Assembly (NCBI RefSeq): GCF_030867095.1
Contig: NC_081824.1
Coordinates: forward strand, 304,746,956 to 304,810,955
Reading direction: 5' to 3'
Origin: Alligator mississippiensis
Lineage: Eukaryota; Chordata; Crocodylia; Alligatoridae
DNA length: 64,000 bases
Under the pieces are notes generated by a model that saw only the letters and a program-made list of their open reading frames with translations, had not been told where the DNA came from and searched no databases. Positions 36,138 to 46,064 of this stretch are shown here, piece by piece. How positions within the stretch are numbered: position 1 is the stretch's first letter; each line of letters opens with the position of its first letter. Both the position numbers and the translations under genes were made by a program.

Positions 36138-36279
36138 CAAATAACCATTGAGGAGCAGGGCATTTCCTAGGGAATTAATGACTGGCTGAGGTTAATGGCC
36201 CTCTGCTTTGCCTTGGGCCATCAACTCTCCCAGCTAAGTCATTAATCCCCAGGAAATGCCCTGTGACTCTGGTTATTGC
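36138..36279. mobile_element. Hairpin MITE, 142 bp
   Basis: AATAACCATTGAGGAGCAGG, then GCATTTCCTAGGGAATTAAT, is mirrored by ATTAATCCCCAGGAAATGCC then CTGTGACTCTGGTTATT. The central part pairs AATGGCCC with GGGCCAT. The arms are about 63 bp with a loop of about 15 bases. No coding content; family unnamed here. Confidence 0.8.
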
Positions 36280-37459
36280 TTGACTGGGGAGTATGAATCA
36301 ACAGTGTTCTGTGCCTGATTAGTAAAAAGGCAAAATGTTAATAAATTCATTTTTAATAAGAAAATCTGTTGTGTTTGTTTTTGGAAGCCCCCTAGTTCTC
36401 CTGTCTAACACTGACCAAAGGTGGGGGAAAAAGACTCCTCATCAACAAAGCAATATCAGGAGCTGGTAGGAGAGAAAAAGATGCATCATTAGAGTTTCCT
36501 TGACCCCAATTCAATCTTGGGTCTCCTCTCACTCGGAGCTCTTCCATCCTGGACAGCCCTTTGTGCAGACCATTTTAATCTTATCCTGGGTAGCCTGAGG
36601 TGGAAGGGCAGTTTTATGCATTAATAACCAGTAAAGAAGTCAATGAGCAGCTAGCTCTGAGTCTTACATTCTGGGCAGGGAGTGTGAAGCAAGATTCCCC
36701 CTTATACCATCTGTCTCAGTTTCTGTCATATAGGCCTGGAAGGACTTAAAATACAAGCAGAAAACTCTCTGAGGGGAAGATAGGAGAATGGTGTGCAACT
36801 CCAAATGTGTGTCCTCGCTGCAGCTAAAAAAAATGATCACAGGGAGACTCAAGCCAAGGACTCGTTTGCAAAATAGCAAATATATCTGTTCAGAAGATGG
36901 AGGTTATGCCCATGTTTGTAAATGTGCGTCCATATATATTCATTGGGAAGCACAGTTATATTTTAACTCTTTACCTGTCACTGGTTGATTTATTACAGTT
37001 TTTAGTTGCTTATTGCAGCTGATCAGGACAATACATCCAGAGTGCCACTGTAAAATGTCAATCCTTTCTGCCTGAGATGAATTGAATTCAAAGCCTTAAA
37101 TGTGCATTGTAACGCAGAGGCAAATATTCTCATTTTGGTATGCATAGATTTCTGCATATAACTCACTATGGCATTAAATTTCATCATGCTGTTATGAAAA
37201 TGCCCCTATTTTGTAATAGCCACATATGCCGTGGCAGAGACGGGTCAAAATCAAAACCTTGAATACAAATCTCTTTTATTTATGAGCAGCAGATTCAACT
37301 TGATTAGCTAGATCTGAAGCCATCCCTCCAATTTTCAGATGTAAGTTGCATCCTATATCCAAAAAGGTATTGTTTTCTGTTCTAGTTCTGGTACCTTTAT
37401 AAAGTGATTAGACTAAGAGATAAGAGTCAATTAAGGTAGCAGTTCATGTTGGTCTAGAT
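36280..37459. other. Unannotated sequence
   Basis: No gene or element recognised. Small frames at 36664-36988 lack domain similarity. Confidence 0.4.
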
Positions 37460-38024
37460 CAGGGATGCTCACCCTTTTTCCCCAGTGGGCTGGATGGACA
37501 GTACCCCATTTGTCTGCAGGCCAGATTCCACCAGAGGTCCTAATCTGGCACTGGGTCTGGCGTGGTAGGCATTATCCAGCCATGTGGAGAGGGGTGTGGG
37601 ACAGCTCAGCAGCTACATGGCCCCATGGGGGAAGGCATAGCTTGGACCCAGAGGTAGGGCATGGCCCAGCCCCAGTCCAGCTCTCAGGGGAAATACGGGG
37701 CATGGCTTAGCCCCATGTGGGGAAGGGCATAGCTTGGCCCCATGGGGAGAAAGGGCATAGCCCGGTCCCAGCCTGGCCCTGCAGGGGAAAAGGGGGCATG
37801 GCTTGGCCCATCACCACGGGAGTGGGAAAGGGGGCATGGCCCAGCACCGACCCAGATGCCAGGGAGCGGGAGTGGCCCAGCTGTGACCAGAGGTGCGGGG
37901 CTTAAAGTGTGGGAATTTGGCAGGGGAAGGGTGACTGTATTAATGGTCACCAGTCCTCTGCCGCTATAGGGAGTCTTGTGGGCCAGATGCAGTGCTTTCA
38001 TGAACTGCAGGTTGGGCACCCCTG
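37460..38024. mobile_element. Non-autonomous hAT element, 565 bp
   Basis: The left end CAGGGATGCTCACCCTTTTT and the right end CAGGTTGGGCACCCCTG are inverted termini. Flanking 8-mers GTCTAGAT and ATTTAGAG agree at 5 of 8 positions, a plausible aged duplication. A degenerate minisatellite fills the middle (see next entry), which explains its length and the open frames on both strands. Confidence 0.75.
37630..37870. repeat. Degenerate minisatellite inside a hAT element
   Basis: About seven diverged tandem units of roughly 28 to 45 bp share GGGCATGGCTTGGCCCCATG and an AGGGGAAA-type spacer. Unit starts are near 37632, 37648, 37697, 37725, 37753, 37793 and 37831. The array lies wholly within the hAT at 37460-38024, so it probably expanded after or during that family's formation. 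Confidence 0.6.
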
Positions 38025-38139
38025 ATTTAGAGGGTGAAGAATACGAGTAGTTAAGGTTAATCAGCAATTCACATGTGTAAAAGGACAAGGAGGAAGATAT
38101 TGTGGACACAACGGCAAGCAACTGTTATGAGGTGTTCAG

Positions 38140-38395
38140 TTTTCTCAAAGTATTCATATAGCCCTCATATCACCCTGGTATCTGAGCTCCTCACAGTACT
38201 CACTAGATTTCATTATCTTTATACACATGTGAGCTTTGGAAATTCCCCCATTTTGTAGATGTGGGTCTGAGGCACCAAGCAGACTATATGAGTTGCCTCT
38301 AAGCATGCAGGAAGCTTTATGTCTGAACCTAGAGGTCCCTGAATGCTAGTCCAGTATCCCACCTACCAGGCCATCCTTCCTTTCAGAACAGCCTG
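38140..38395 (-). mobile_element. MIR-type SINE, nearly full length
   Basis: In order: CACCCTGGTATCTGAGCTCC, TCACAGTACTCAC, CCCATTTTGTAGATG, TCTGAGGCACCAAGC, GTTGCCTCTAAGCATGCAGG and CCTACCAGGCCATCCTTCC. This is the reverse-strand layout of a MIR/CORE-SINE with its L2-like tail at the left (recalled). It is among the longer SINE copies in the window. Confidence 0.75.
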
Positions 38396-38619
38396 CCAGC
38401 TTTGACAACCCATGAACAAGTTTTCTGCTACAAGTGCATGTCAGGACTGAAGTGATAGGGATCTCAGAACTGGAGAAGAGGGAAACAAATGCCAAAAACA
38501 AGTGGAAGAGGTGTATATATTGCAAGGAGATTTGTCTTTGGCAATTAGATCCTGTCCAAAACAACAATATTACCTGTGCGTTATCTATATGTGTGTGAGT
38601 AAGTGGCAATGGTATAAAC

Positions 38620-39106
38620 CGATGGTGCTCAGCGTATCTGGCCCTGCATGCAAATGAGTGGTGTGGGGCTGGTCTGAAGGCTGGATTCCACATATGGGGT
38701 CATTCCATAGGCCAAATCCAGCACAGGATCAGTCCATGGTTGTGATATGGTGCTCCAGCCCAGCCCTGCATGCCATATCTGATCATGCGCAACCAATGCC
38801 ACATGCTCAGATCTGGCTGTATGCCAGCCTGACCCTGTGTGCCCTGATCTGGCCATGCGTGCCAGAATTGGCCCTGCATGCCATCCTGGATGCACCTAGA
38901 TCCAGCTGTAGAGCAATGCCACATACAATCTAATGTGCATGGCCATGTCACCCAGCCCACAGGACTCTCCGTGGGTCTGGAAATTTGGCAGCAGGGGAAC
39001 AGCGATTAACACTGTCATGCTCCCTTGCCTCCAAACTTCCAGACCTGTGGGGAGACTCATGGGCCCACATGACACAGCTCTGTAAGCTAGGGGTTGAGTA
39101 CCACTC
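38620..39106. mobile_element. Non-autonomous hAT element, about 487 bp
   Basis: CGATGGTGCTCAGCGTATC at the left and GGGGTTGAGTACCACTC at the right are imperfect inverted ends. Flanking 8-mers GTATAAAC (38612-38619) and ATGTAAAC (39107-39114) agree at 6 of 8 positions. The interior repeats CATGC- and CTGGCC-rich units loosely (38760-38900). No transposase. Confidence 0.65.
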
Positions 39107-39114
39107 ATGTAAAC

Positions 39115-40888
39115 TATCCAGCAGCTTGCCTGAAACCCTGCAAAGTCCTACCCATTTGCTGTCAGTGTGGTGCCCCTCCACAGGGGAGCTTAGTCTTGTT
39201 GTGATGGAAATCTATTTGTTATTCTTAAAGACAGGGCAAACTTTTGGATCCTGTTACACAGCATTTGGAGTTCTCCCTGTTTCTTTGTGGCACTAACCAT
39301 AGTTGTGGGGAGGACTGACAACAGTCCCCCCAAAGCAGCTTCCCAAGGGCTCCCTGTGCATTTCAGGCAGTTCCAAAGGCTGACCCCACTCACTCATTGT
39401 AGCTGTGCAATGATTACTTTCCCTTCTAGTTGGCAATGCTTGGGAGGGTTGTTACATCAGCTGTTAAATGAGTAACAGCCCCTTGTTACCTCTCCTCCTC
39501 AGTTGCTCTGGTTTTCTTCCCTTTGCAGATATGCCAGGTCCCCCGCATTCCTGGATATTTAGAGAGGTAGAATACTATTTGCATGTTATCCATGACAGGC
39601 CTGATGCCTTGCCAAATCTATCTATGCCATGTAAAACTCTTAGAGCTAACTTCTGCTGGTGTGATGGAAAGCAGAATGTGGTCCCTTTTAGCAGTAGCAA
39701 GTAGGAAGGCTCCTCAGCCCTCTGCAGCCTGCAGAGTAAAAATTCTGAGTCTGTTCCTTAGCATGTGTCTTGTGCAAGACAGGGCCAATATCTGTGCTCC
39801 CAGGTAACCTAGAACGCAAGTAATGGAATTTGGATCCGTAATTGGCTCCCAGTAGGAGCTTGGCAGGCTCCTGTGTTGGCTGCCTGGAACAGTGGGATTG
39901 TCTGCGGAGACTGTGTGTTAGAAGGCTAATTCTCTCTTCTTTTCAAGCCTATCAGTTCCTCAGGAGATCAGTGTTAAAGGAGTTTCAACAATAAAAAAAG
40001 GTAGTTTTCCCATGCCAATTTTTTTTCTATGGAAATTTTCTTGAGCCAGACAACATGCCGGTATGGAGAGCATTTCCCTACGGTGTTTCCTTTGTGAATC
40101 AAAAATTAAATCTATGGCCTCTCAGCCAAAAAGGGAAGCTGGGATCTTTAAGGGTTGTATATTTTCTTTGATAATGTAGCTGTAAAAGTTAAAAATGTGT
40201 GTGCGCATATATTTTAAAACTAGCTCAAGCCAAAGAAAGGAGGCACAAATTAACAGCAGTTTATTGGGTTTCCTACCTTTCACCTGCCAGTCCCCAGTAT
40301 AAACAGCAGGGTTTACTTTTCCTTGCATATCAAAACATAAAAGTATTTTCATTTCTTTGTTATAAATAAATTATTGTTTTGGATAACCCTGCACACATGC
40401 ATTTTCACAAATTTAATAAAATAGCATTTTTCTCTGTGTCTCTTGATTCAAAAGCTATTTCCCCATGGAATCCTGAGCTCTAGACCCTAACAGATTGCTG
40501 CCTGTATTGGTATCAAAGGTTTATTGAACTGAATTTTGCTACAATAGTTACTTCTACAAACATACAATGTTCATAATCAGAGATACTTTTGCTTTCAATA
40601 TGTATATGGTGATACATTATTTAAGTAATTAGTTGCTGTGCCAGGCTGCCCGTGATTTCTGGAGTTCATTACGGTGAACAGGAAAAGCCAAAATATGCCC
40701 GGCAAAGAAGTTACACTGGCAGTCAATTGAGAGTAAATTTGTTAATATTTCTGAATTGGCAAGATTAAGACCTGATGCCATCTAGGTATACAGCCTGTGA
40801 ATCTTGATGCTGGATTTAGAGAGCTTGTGAATTGCCCTGACTTCTGCCAGGCACATAACTTCCCTAGTATGTAGATGTAGATGTATAT
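39115..40888. other. Unannotated sequence
   Basis: No gene recognised. The stretch at 40640-40780 retains a few CpGs and lacks repeat signatures, but this is not distinctive enough to annotate as regulatory. Confidence 0.4.
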
Positions 40889-41769
40889 TAGGTCTGTGTG
40901 ACACTTCAGTTGCCAGTTCGATTTGGAGGAAATTCAGCCTGATTCAGGGGCTGAATCTCTGAATCCAAATCGAATCAGGAGACCCATTAAAAGCTCTGAA
41001 TCGATTCAGAAAAGGATCGGAATTTTGGATCGGCTGGGGAGATGCTGCAGGCAGCTGGATGGCTGCAGGTTTTCCTGCAGCTCCTCCAGCTGTGCCGCCT
41101 CTCCTCAGCCAGGGGGAGCTGCGGGGGAAGCCTCCATGGCTGTCCTGCCCTGCCCGGTCCCAGCCTCCCGGCACTTAAAAAAAGCAAAAAAAAAAAAAAA
41201 AAAGCTATGCACTCACCAGATGCAGCAGTCACACGGAGCCCGGCAGCACTCATCCCCAGTGGCCCCAGCTCCCAGACAGCATGCAGCACCCTGCTGAGCC
41301 AAGCTGCACCTGCACCATGGGGCAGCTGCCACATGGGTGCCAGGCAGGGGGGGTGATCCCCGCTGCCCCACACTGCATAGTGGGGCTCTGCCATAAGTGC
41401 CCAGAGACCCTGATCACCGCTGCTGCAGCAAGTAAGTGTGGGGCTTTTTTTCTTTTCTTTTTTTTTTAAGTGCCAGGAGGCTGGGGCCAGGCAGGGCAGC
41501 CATGGGGGCTTCTCCTGTGGCTCCCCTGACCCGGGGACAGGTAGGCATAGCTGGAGGAGCTGTGGGAGAACCTGCAGCCGCCTGGCTATGCCTGCCTCTC
41601 CCAGACTGATCTGGATCACCAAATCTCTTCGAATCAGCACCGAATCTTTGGAAGCCAATTTGGCCAAATTGAATGGGGACAGTGATTCGAATCACCAGAT
41701 CAAATCACTGTCCTCTGAATTGGCCGAATCCATATCCGAATCGAATGCTTCCCTATTCACACAGGACTA
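40889..41769. mobile_element. 881-bp foldback element with long inverted arms
   Basis: The left arm (40889 to about 41215) and right arm (about 41420-41769) are inverted copies over more than 300 bp. Matching pairs include GATGGCTGCAGGTTTTCCTG with CAGCTCCTCCAGCTGTGCC against the inverse of 41555-41590, and CCAGCCTCCCGGCACTTAAA with a poly-A tract against a poly-T tract with AAGTGCCAGGAGGCTGGGGC. The ends read TAGGTCTGTGTGA and TTCACACAGGACTA. Flanking 8-mers ATGTATAT and ACATATAT match at 6 of 8 positions, which suggests hAT-type insertion. The outer parts are dense in GAATCGATT-like motifs. No transposase; the frames on both strands mirror each other. Confidence 0.85.
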
Positions 41770-43783
41770 ACATATATGTACATGTACATGTATCTGCAGA
41801 TAAACCCCTGAACCCCACAGGTTTTTTTTTCAATGAATAACTTTTCATGCTTAAAAAGAAACAATCAAAGCCGAAGAGATGGATTTTGGTTTCTGTTTAG
41901 TTGATGGAAGTCATGGATTTCTTTCATGTATATACAGAAGCTGAAAGAATTGTATCCTCCACAGCCCTCTCCAGTACACTGCTCAGGCTATAGACAAAAG
42001 CCTATGTTGCTTAGCAACCACAGTGAAGCCAATCAACACAGCTTTGAATATTAATATTTTACTCCCCTCTCCCCCCCGCCAACAAAACCACACAACAAAA
42101 AAAACCCAACAACTTATCCTGAAATTTGCGGGGCGTTCATTCCTCTCACCTTTTGGTAAAAAATTAAGTAATGGCTTTCACTGTTTCATATTAATGTTTC
42201 AGGCCAAGATCCATGATTTAATCTTGTTGCATGGAGTCTAAGTCTGGCACGACGCCTTTGGCTTCCTTAAAGTTCTGCAAAGGCTTAGTGTGGCCCCTTT
42301 TCCAAATACACTAAAACATCTTTCTTTAAAGCAGCTTTCTGGTTTCAGAGATGCATTTATATACTTACTCCACCTACTGCTTTCCATGCTCTGTGTTTTT
42401 CTCTTTGATACGGCTCAGCTCCATATCACTTATCTACCCCAGTTTGTGCACTGAGTTCTCAGTCTTCATGCCCAGATTTATAGACCCTCTGCTTGCTGGA
42501 CTTGTCACTTCAGCTGTTGTGTCTTCCAATGAGAAGATCCCAGCAGGGTATTCAAAGGCATGTTGCTTGAAGGACACTGAGGGGGCACAGGCAGAAGAGA
42601 TGACATTGAACAAATCAGACTGAGAACCCTGAGAATTTAGTAAAAGCAGATAAAGTGCTCAACAATTAAATGAGAACTATGTATCAACAAGTGAAACTCA
42701 AGAGCTGGGTACAGGGCCCACACATGGCCTGTGCATCACACAAGTCCAACTTTCACCCTACTTTCAGGACTTAACCAGAGCCTACAGGAGGCATGGGCCT
42801 TGCACTTCTGTTCAGGCATGAACGTAACCTCTTGAGAGGAGGAAAACCATTTAGCATGAGGGAAGATATACACTAGGAAGTGTATACTGTCATACTAGCT
42901 ATGATAGTGGGGGAGGCCAAAAGAGAGGGAAAACTTTTCCATCTCAGCCCTTCCCATTCAAGGAACAGGGTAGGGTCCTTTTTAGTGTGTAAGAGTGCAT
43001 CATGAGATATGCACACCTGTCACAGTAATACAACCCCATGTTTGCAAGGGGACTTGATGTGAAAGACTGTGCCTGGGAGAAGAAAGCAATGGGAGCTTCT
43101 GCCTGCTCAGCGCTTCTGAAAATAAGGCTGCTATTATAGAGGATAAATACGGGCTTAGGTTCTTATGTTCCCACATCCTTGTTAGAAATCTTGGCCATAA
43201 CTTGAGGTGCAGCAAGGCACCAGGTTCTACATGGAGAGCTCTAGGGAGTGGGAGACTGCCTGGAAATGTCACCCAGGAAGTGAGAGAATACCTACACTTT
43301 GGCAAAGGAGTTCTTTACCATGTAATTTTCCTTGAAAACAAACTTAAAAAAAACCTAGTTTACTGTCAGGGACCAACATGCCTAGAAAACTGATTAAAAA
43401 CATTATACAGAGTGAGAGGCAGGGGTCTTCATAGGGGAGCAGCAGCTTTTTAACATCAGGCAGCCAAGTTCCAGCAGAGTCCTAATGTCTGTTATATGTT
43501 GGGGTTTTTTTGTTAAGTAATTCTTCTCCCAAAATTATAGGAGGAGTTAATAGTTAATAGGAGAGTTAGACAACCAGGTTCTCAGATGTTACCATTTTGT
43601 ATACCCCACCATCATAAAAAAGTGTATCCTATGAACACCTCATGTTCCCCTCCCTCTTGGTCATGCAGTCACATGGTGTTTCTCAAGAACTTTGCTTCCA
43701 CTGGAAAATAACATTAAGAACATATTTTCTCTGTCTGCAAAGCTTTATGTGTTTTGTCCTTTGAAAGAAGGTTAATTGCCCTC
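41770..43783. other. Unannotated sequence
   Basis: No gene or clear element. Frames of up to about 100 codons (42351-42623, 43000-43305) show no domain. Confidence 0.4.
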
Positions 43784-43866
43784 AGCCAGATCCTCAGCTG
43801 GTGTTAATCAATATAGCCTCATTGACTTCATTAGCTCTGCCAATTATCACAGTTTAGGCTCTGACC
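43784..43866. mobile_element. Palindromic MITE remnant
   Basis: GCCAGATCCTCAGCTGGTGT, then TAATCAATATAGCC, and on the far side TCTGCCAATTATCACAG, resemble a decayed form of a common amniote palindrome whose ends read GATCCTCAGCTGGTGTAAAT. Non-coding. Confidence 0.55.
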
Positions 43867-43902
43867 TAATCTGTGTGCCTAAAATCATTTGTTCATAGGA
43901 AC

Positions 43903-43967
43903 GTGATCCAAAATCCATTGCAATCAATGGGATTCTTTCCATTGATTTCTGAGGACTTTGCATCAGG
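43903..43967. mobile_element. Palindromic MITE remnant (TGATCCAAAA ends)
   Basis: GTGATCCAAAATCCATTGCA at the left and GGACTTTGCATCAGG at the right are inverted ends of the same small family as 2532-2599. The centre pairs AATCAATGG with CCATTGATT. Confidence 0.6.
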
Positions 43968-44084
43968 AGATTGGACCTCCTTTGGCCTTCCCTCATTTTG
44001 TTCTTGTGCCACCTGCATTGAATTTAGCAGTTACTTCTTCTCTCCATTGGTTTCACAGGGAGGAGGATCAGTCCTACCAAGCAT

Positions 44085-44528
44085 CCTTCATGTTAAGCAA
44101 AGACTACATGCACAAATTAGTGTAAAGACTACTTCATTACAAATCAAAATGTTTTAATGGTTACCAACCAATAAAGGTCAGCCTTTAGTTAGAAAAATAA
44201 CAAGCACAAATATAAAACAAGATTAAATCAAGTATTTAAAAGTTTCCTGTTCACTGATTTAAATTGCAATTTTGAACCACTTGGATTTAAAGCAATCTAC
44301 CCTGGGTACAAGTGTCAGTCTAGTTAGAGAGGAGCAAGGAAACTGTGCTCTACTGTGACACATGTATCTGATGGAAGAATCTGTTGAGACTACAACAGAT
44401 TTTCACATTCTTGGATTTAGGCTTGGTCTAGACCAAGACTGCCTACCTGGTGGCCCACAGGCCGCATGCAGCCCATAAGGAGGTAGTTTGCTGCCACGAG
44501 GTTCAGGCTAGCCTTCGTTGCCCTCTGA
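44085..44528 (-). repeat. Inverted duplication, arm B
   Basis: Reverse complement of 33625-34045. It includes the hAT right end (CCAAGACTGCCTACCTGGTG from about 44435) and the same adjoining flank GGTCTAGACC, but not the rest of that hAT. The similarity stops near 44528 inside the hAT and near 44085 on the other side. Confidence 0.8.
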
Positions 44529-45815
44529 GCTCATGTGCAAACATCCACAGGCAGAGTTGGGGTGCATATTGGAGGTGTGTGTGCGCACAAAAGCTGCTGC
44601 ACGCTTGAATGGAGGACACATAGATGGTATAGTGAACTATGGCAAGGATACGTCACCTTTCTCCTCATCTGTGATTGTGCCTGTTCTTCGCAGCATATTT
44701 TCATCTTTGCAGTGTCACTCAGACCTACCAATAAATATTCTCTTCCTGATGATGCAGCTCTCATTCTGAATAGAATCCAAGACTGCTCTTGTAAAAGGTA
44801 AGCAGAATTATTTTTGTCTTTCTCTCTTTAAATGCTATACTATGAAAGCTGGTACTTTGTGATTCTTTCCCTGTCTCCTTTTTTGCCAAGGGTCGGGTCG
44901 TTGCAGCAGCCTGCTCCAGTCCTTTAATTACAGGTTCTCCTGTCACATACCCAAGTATCCATCAGTTCCCTTGCACGTATTCTGAAGACTGCATTTGGGC
45001 TGAATGAGCTGCTTTTCTTTTTGAATTCCCTGATTTGGACTTAGAGCCGGTGAAAGGTAGATTACTAGCCCTGGAAACAGGAGTTTTCCAGGTTTTTCTT
45101 TATCTACAGAACAGGCACAGCCTATCCAATCAAGTTTCCCAGTCAATATGCCTCAGTCCTGTTTTCGAAGGGAGGATGAGCTCAACCAGCCCTTTGGTCT
45201 GCTGTCTGACATCACATGTTTTGTGATGTGGACCCTCATCTGCTTGGAACTGAATTCTGACAATCAACTGATTTCATAGGGACCATCAGCTAGTAACAAT
45301 TTCTGGTCATTGACTACTTAGGTTAGATTTGGACCAGCAACATAGTGGAAGGTCCCATATGCCAATACACATTCCCTTGGCTACCCTCCATTTGTTATTA
45401 CCCATTCACCCACTCTAGCTTCCATAGAGGTTTCAAGACTCTGTTGGGGCTGAGTTCTCCTCGCCTACAGAGAAGTAGGGCTTGGATGAGTTTCCACCCA
45501 ACAGACTCCAGGAGGGACACACCTTCCCTGCTATGGCCAAGTGTCTCCTCTTCAGTACACCCAGATCTTATTGATTTAAAGAATCCCATGTTTTCAGCTC
45601 TACATGTCTTGATTTCTTTGGTTTCTGATATCATTTCTAAATTATGTGTATTTCATCCCAAGGGAAATAATCTAGAACTAAATAATAGTTCACCAAGTTC
45701 AATTAAGCAGTAAAATGTATATACAGGCTAGGAGAGATGAATCACAGAATGTGGCAAGAGCTGGAAACCATTTCTCTAGTTTCAGAAAGGCTACAGAGAG
45801 TCAGTGACAGCAGAT
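44529..45815. other. Unannotated sequence
   Basis: No gene or element recognised. The frame at 45345-45713 has no known domain. Confidence 0.4.
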
Positions 45816-45895
45816 TACCATATTTTATCACATACCATATGCCCCCAAAAAACACACAACTTATTTTTGGAAGGCAGACTGTAGAAAATAGTTTC
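45816..45895. mobile_element. DNA-transposon end (ACCATATTTTATCACATA)
   Basis: ACCATATTTTATCACATACC, then ATGCCCCCAAAAAACAC and CTTATTTTTGGAAGGCAG, match a known style of reptilian DNA element whose ends read ACCGTATTTT-CGCATATAA (recalled). Only about 80 bp is present. A possible opposite end lies at 51090-51145. Confidence 0.5.
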
Positions 45896-45938
45896 TTCCA
45901 GAGTCATGGCCTAGAACTAGCTTGCTCATGGAGAGGTT

Positions 45939-46064
45939 GTGTTGCAAAATAGCTGCCAGGTTCTTGCTCAGCCAGCAAGCTGAGAGAGGCTATGAAAGGG
46001 TTAACAATGGACTCCACCCCTCCTGCTTGCTGGCTGAGAGAAGTTGACAGCCATTTTGTAACAC
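45939..46064. mobile_element. Hairpin MITE, 126 bp
   Basis: GTGTTGCAAAATAGCTGCCA at the left is the inverse of GACAGCCATTTTGTAACAC at the right. Inside, GCTCAGCCAGCAAGC pairs with GCTTGCTGGCTGAG. The arms are about 42 bp. Non-coding. Confidence 0.8.

Noticed and set aside
40923-41770. Several 100- to 226-codon frames on both strands
   Set aside because: All are shadows of the 881-bp foldback element, and mirrored peptides on the two strands show that the symmetry is structural.
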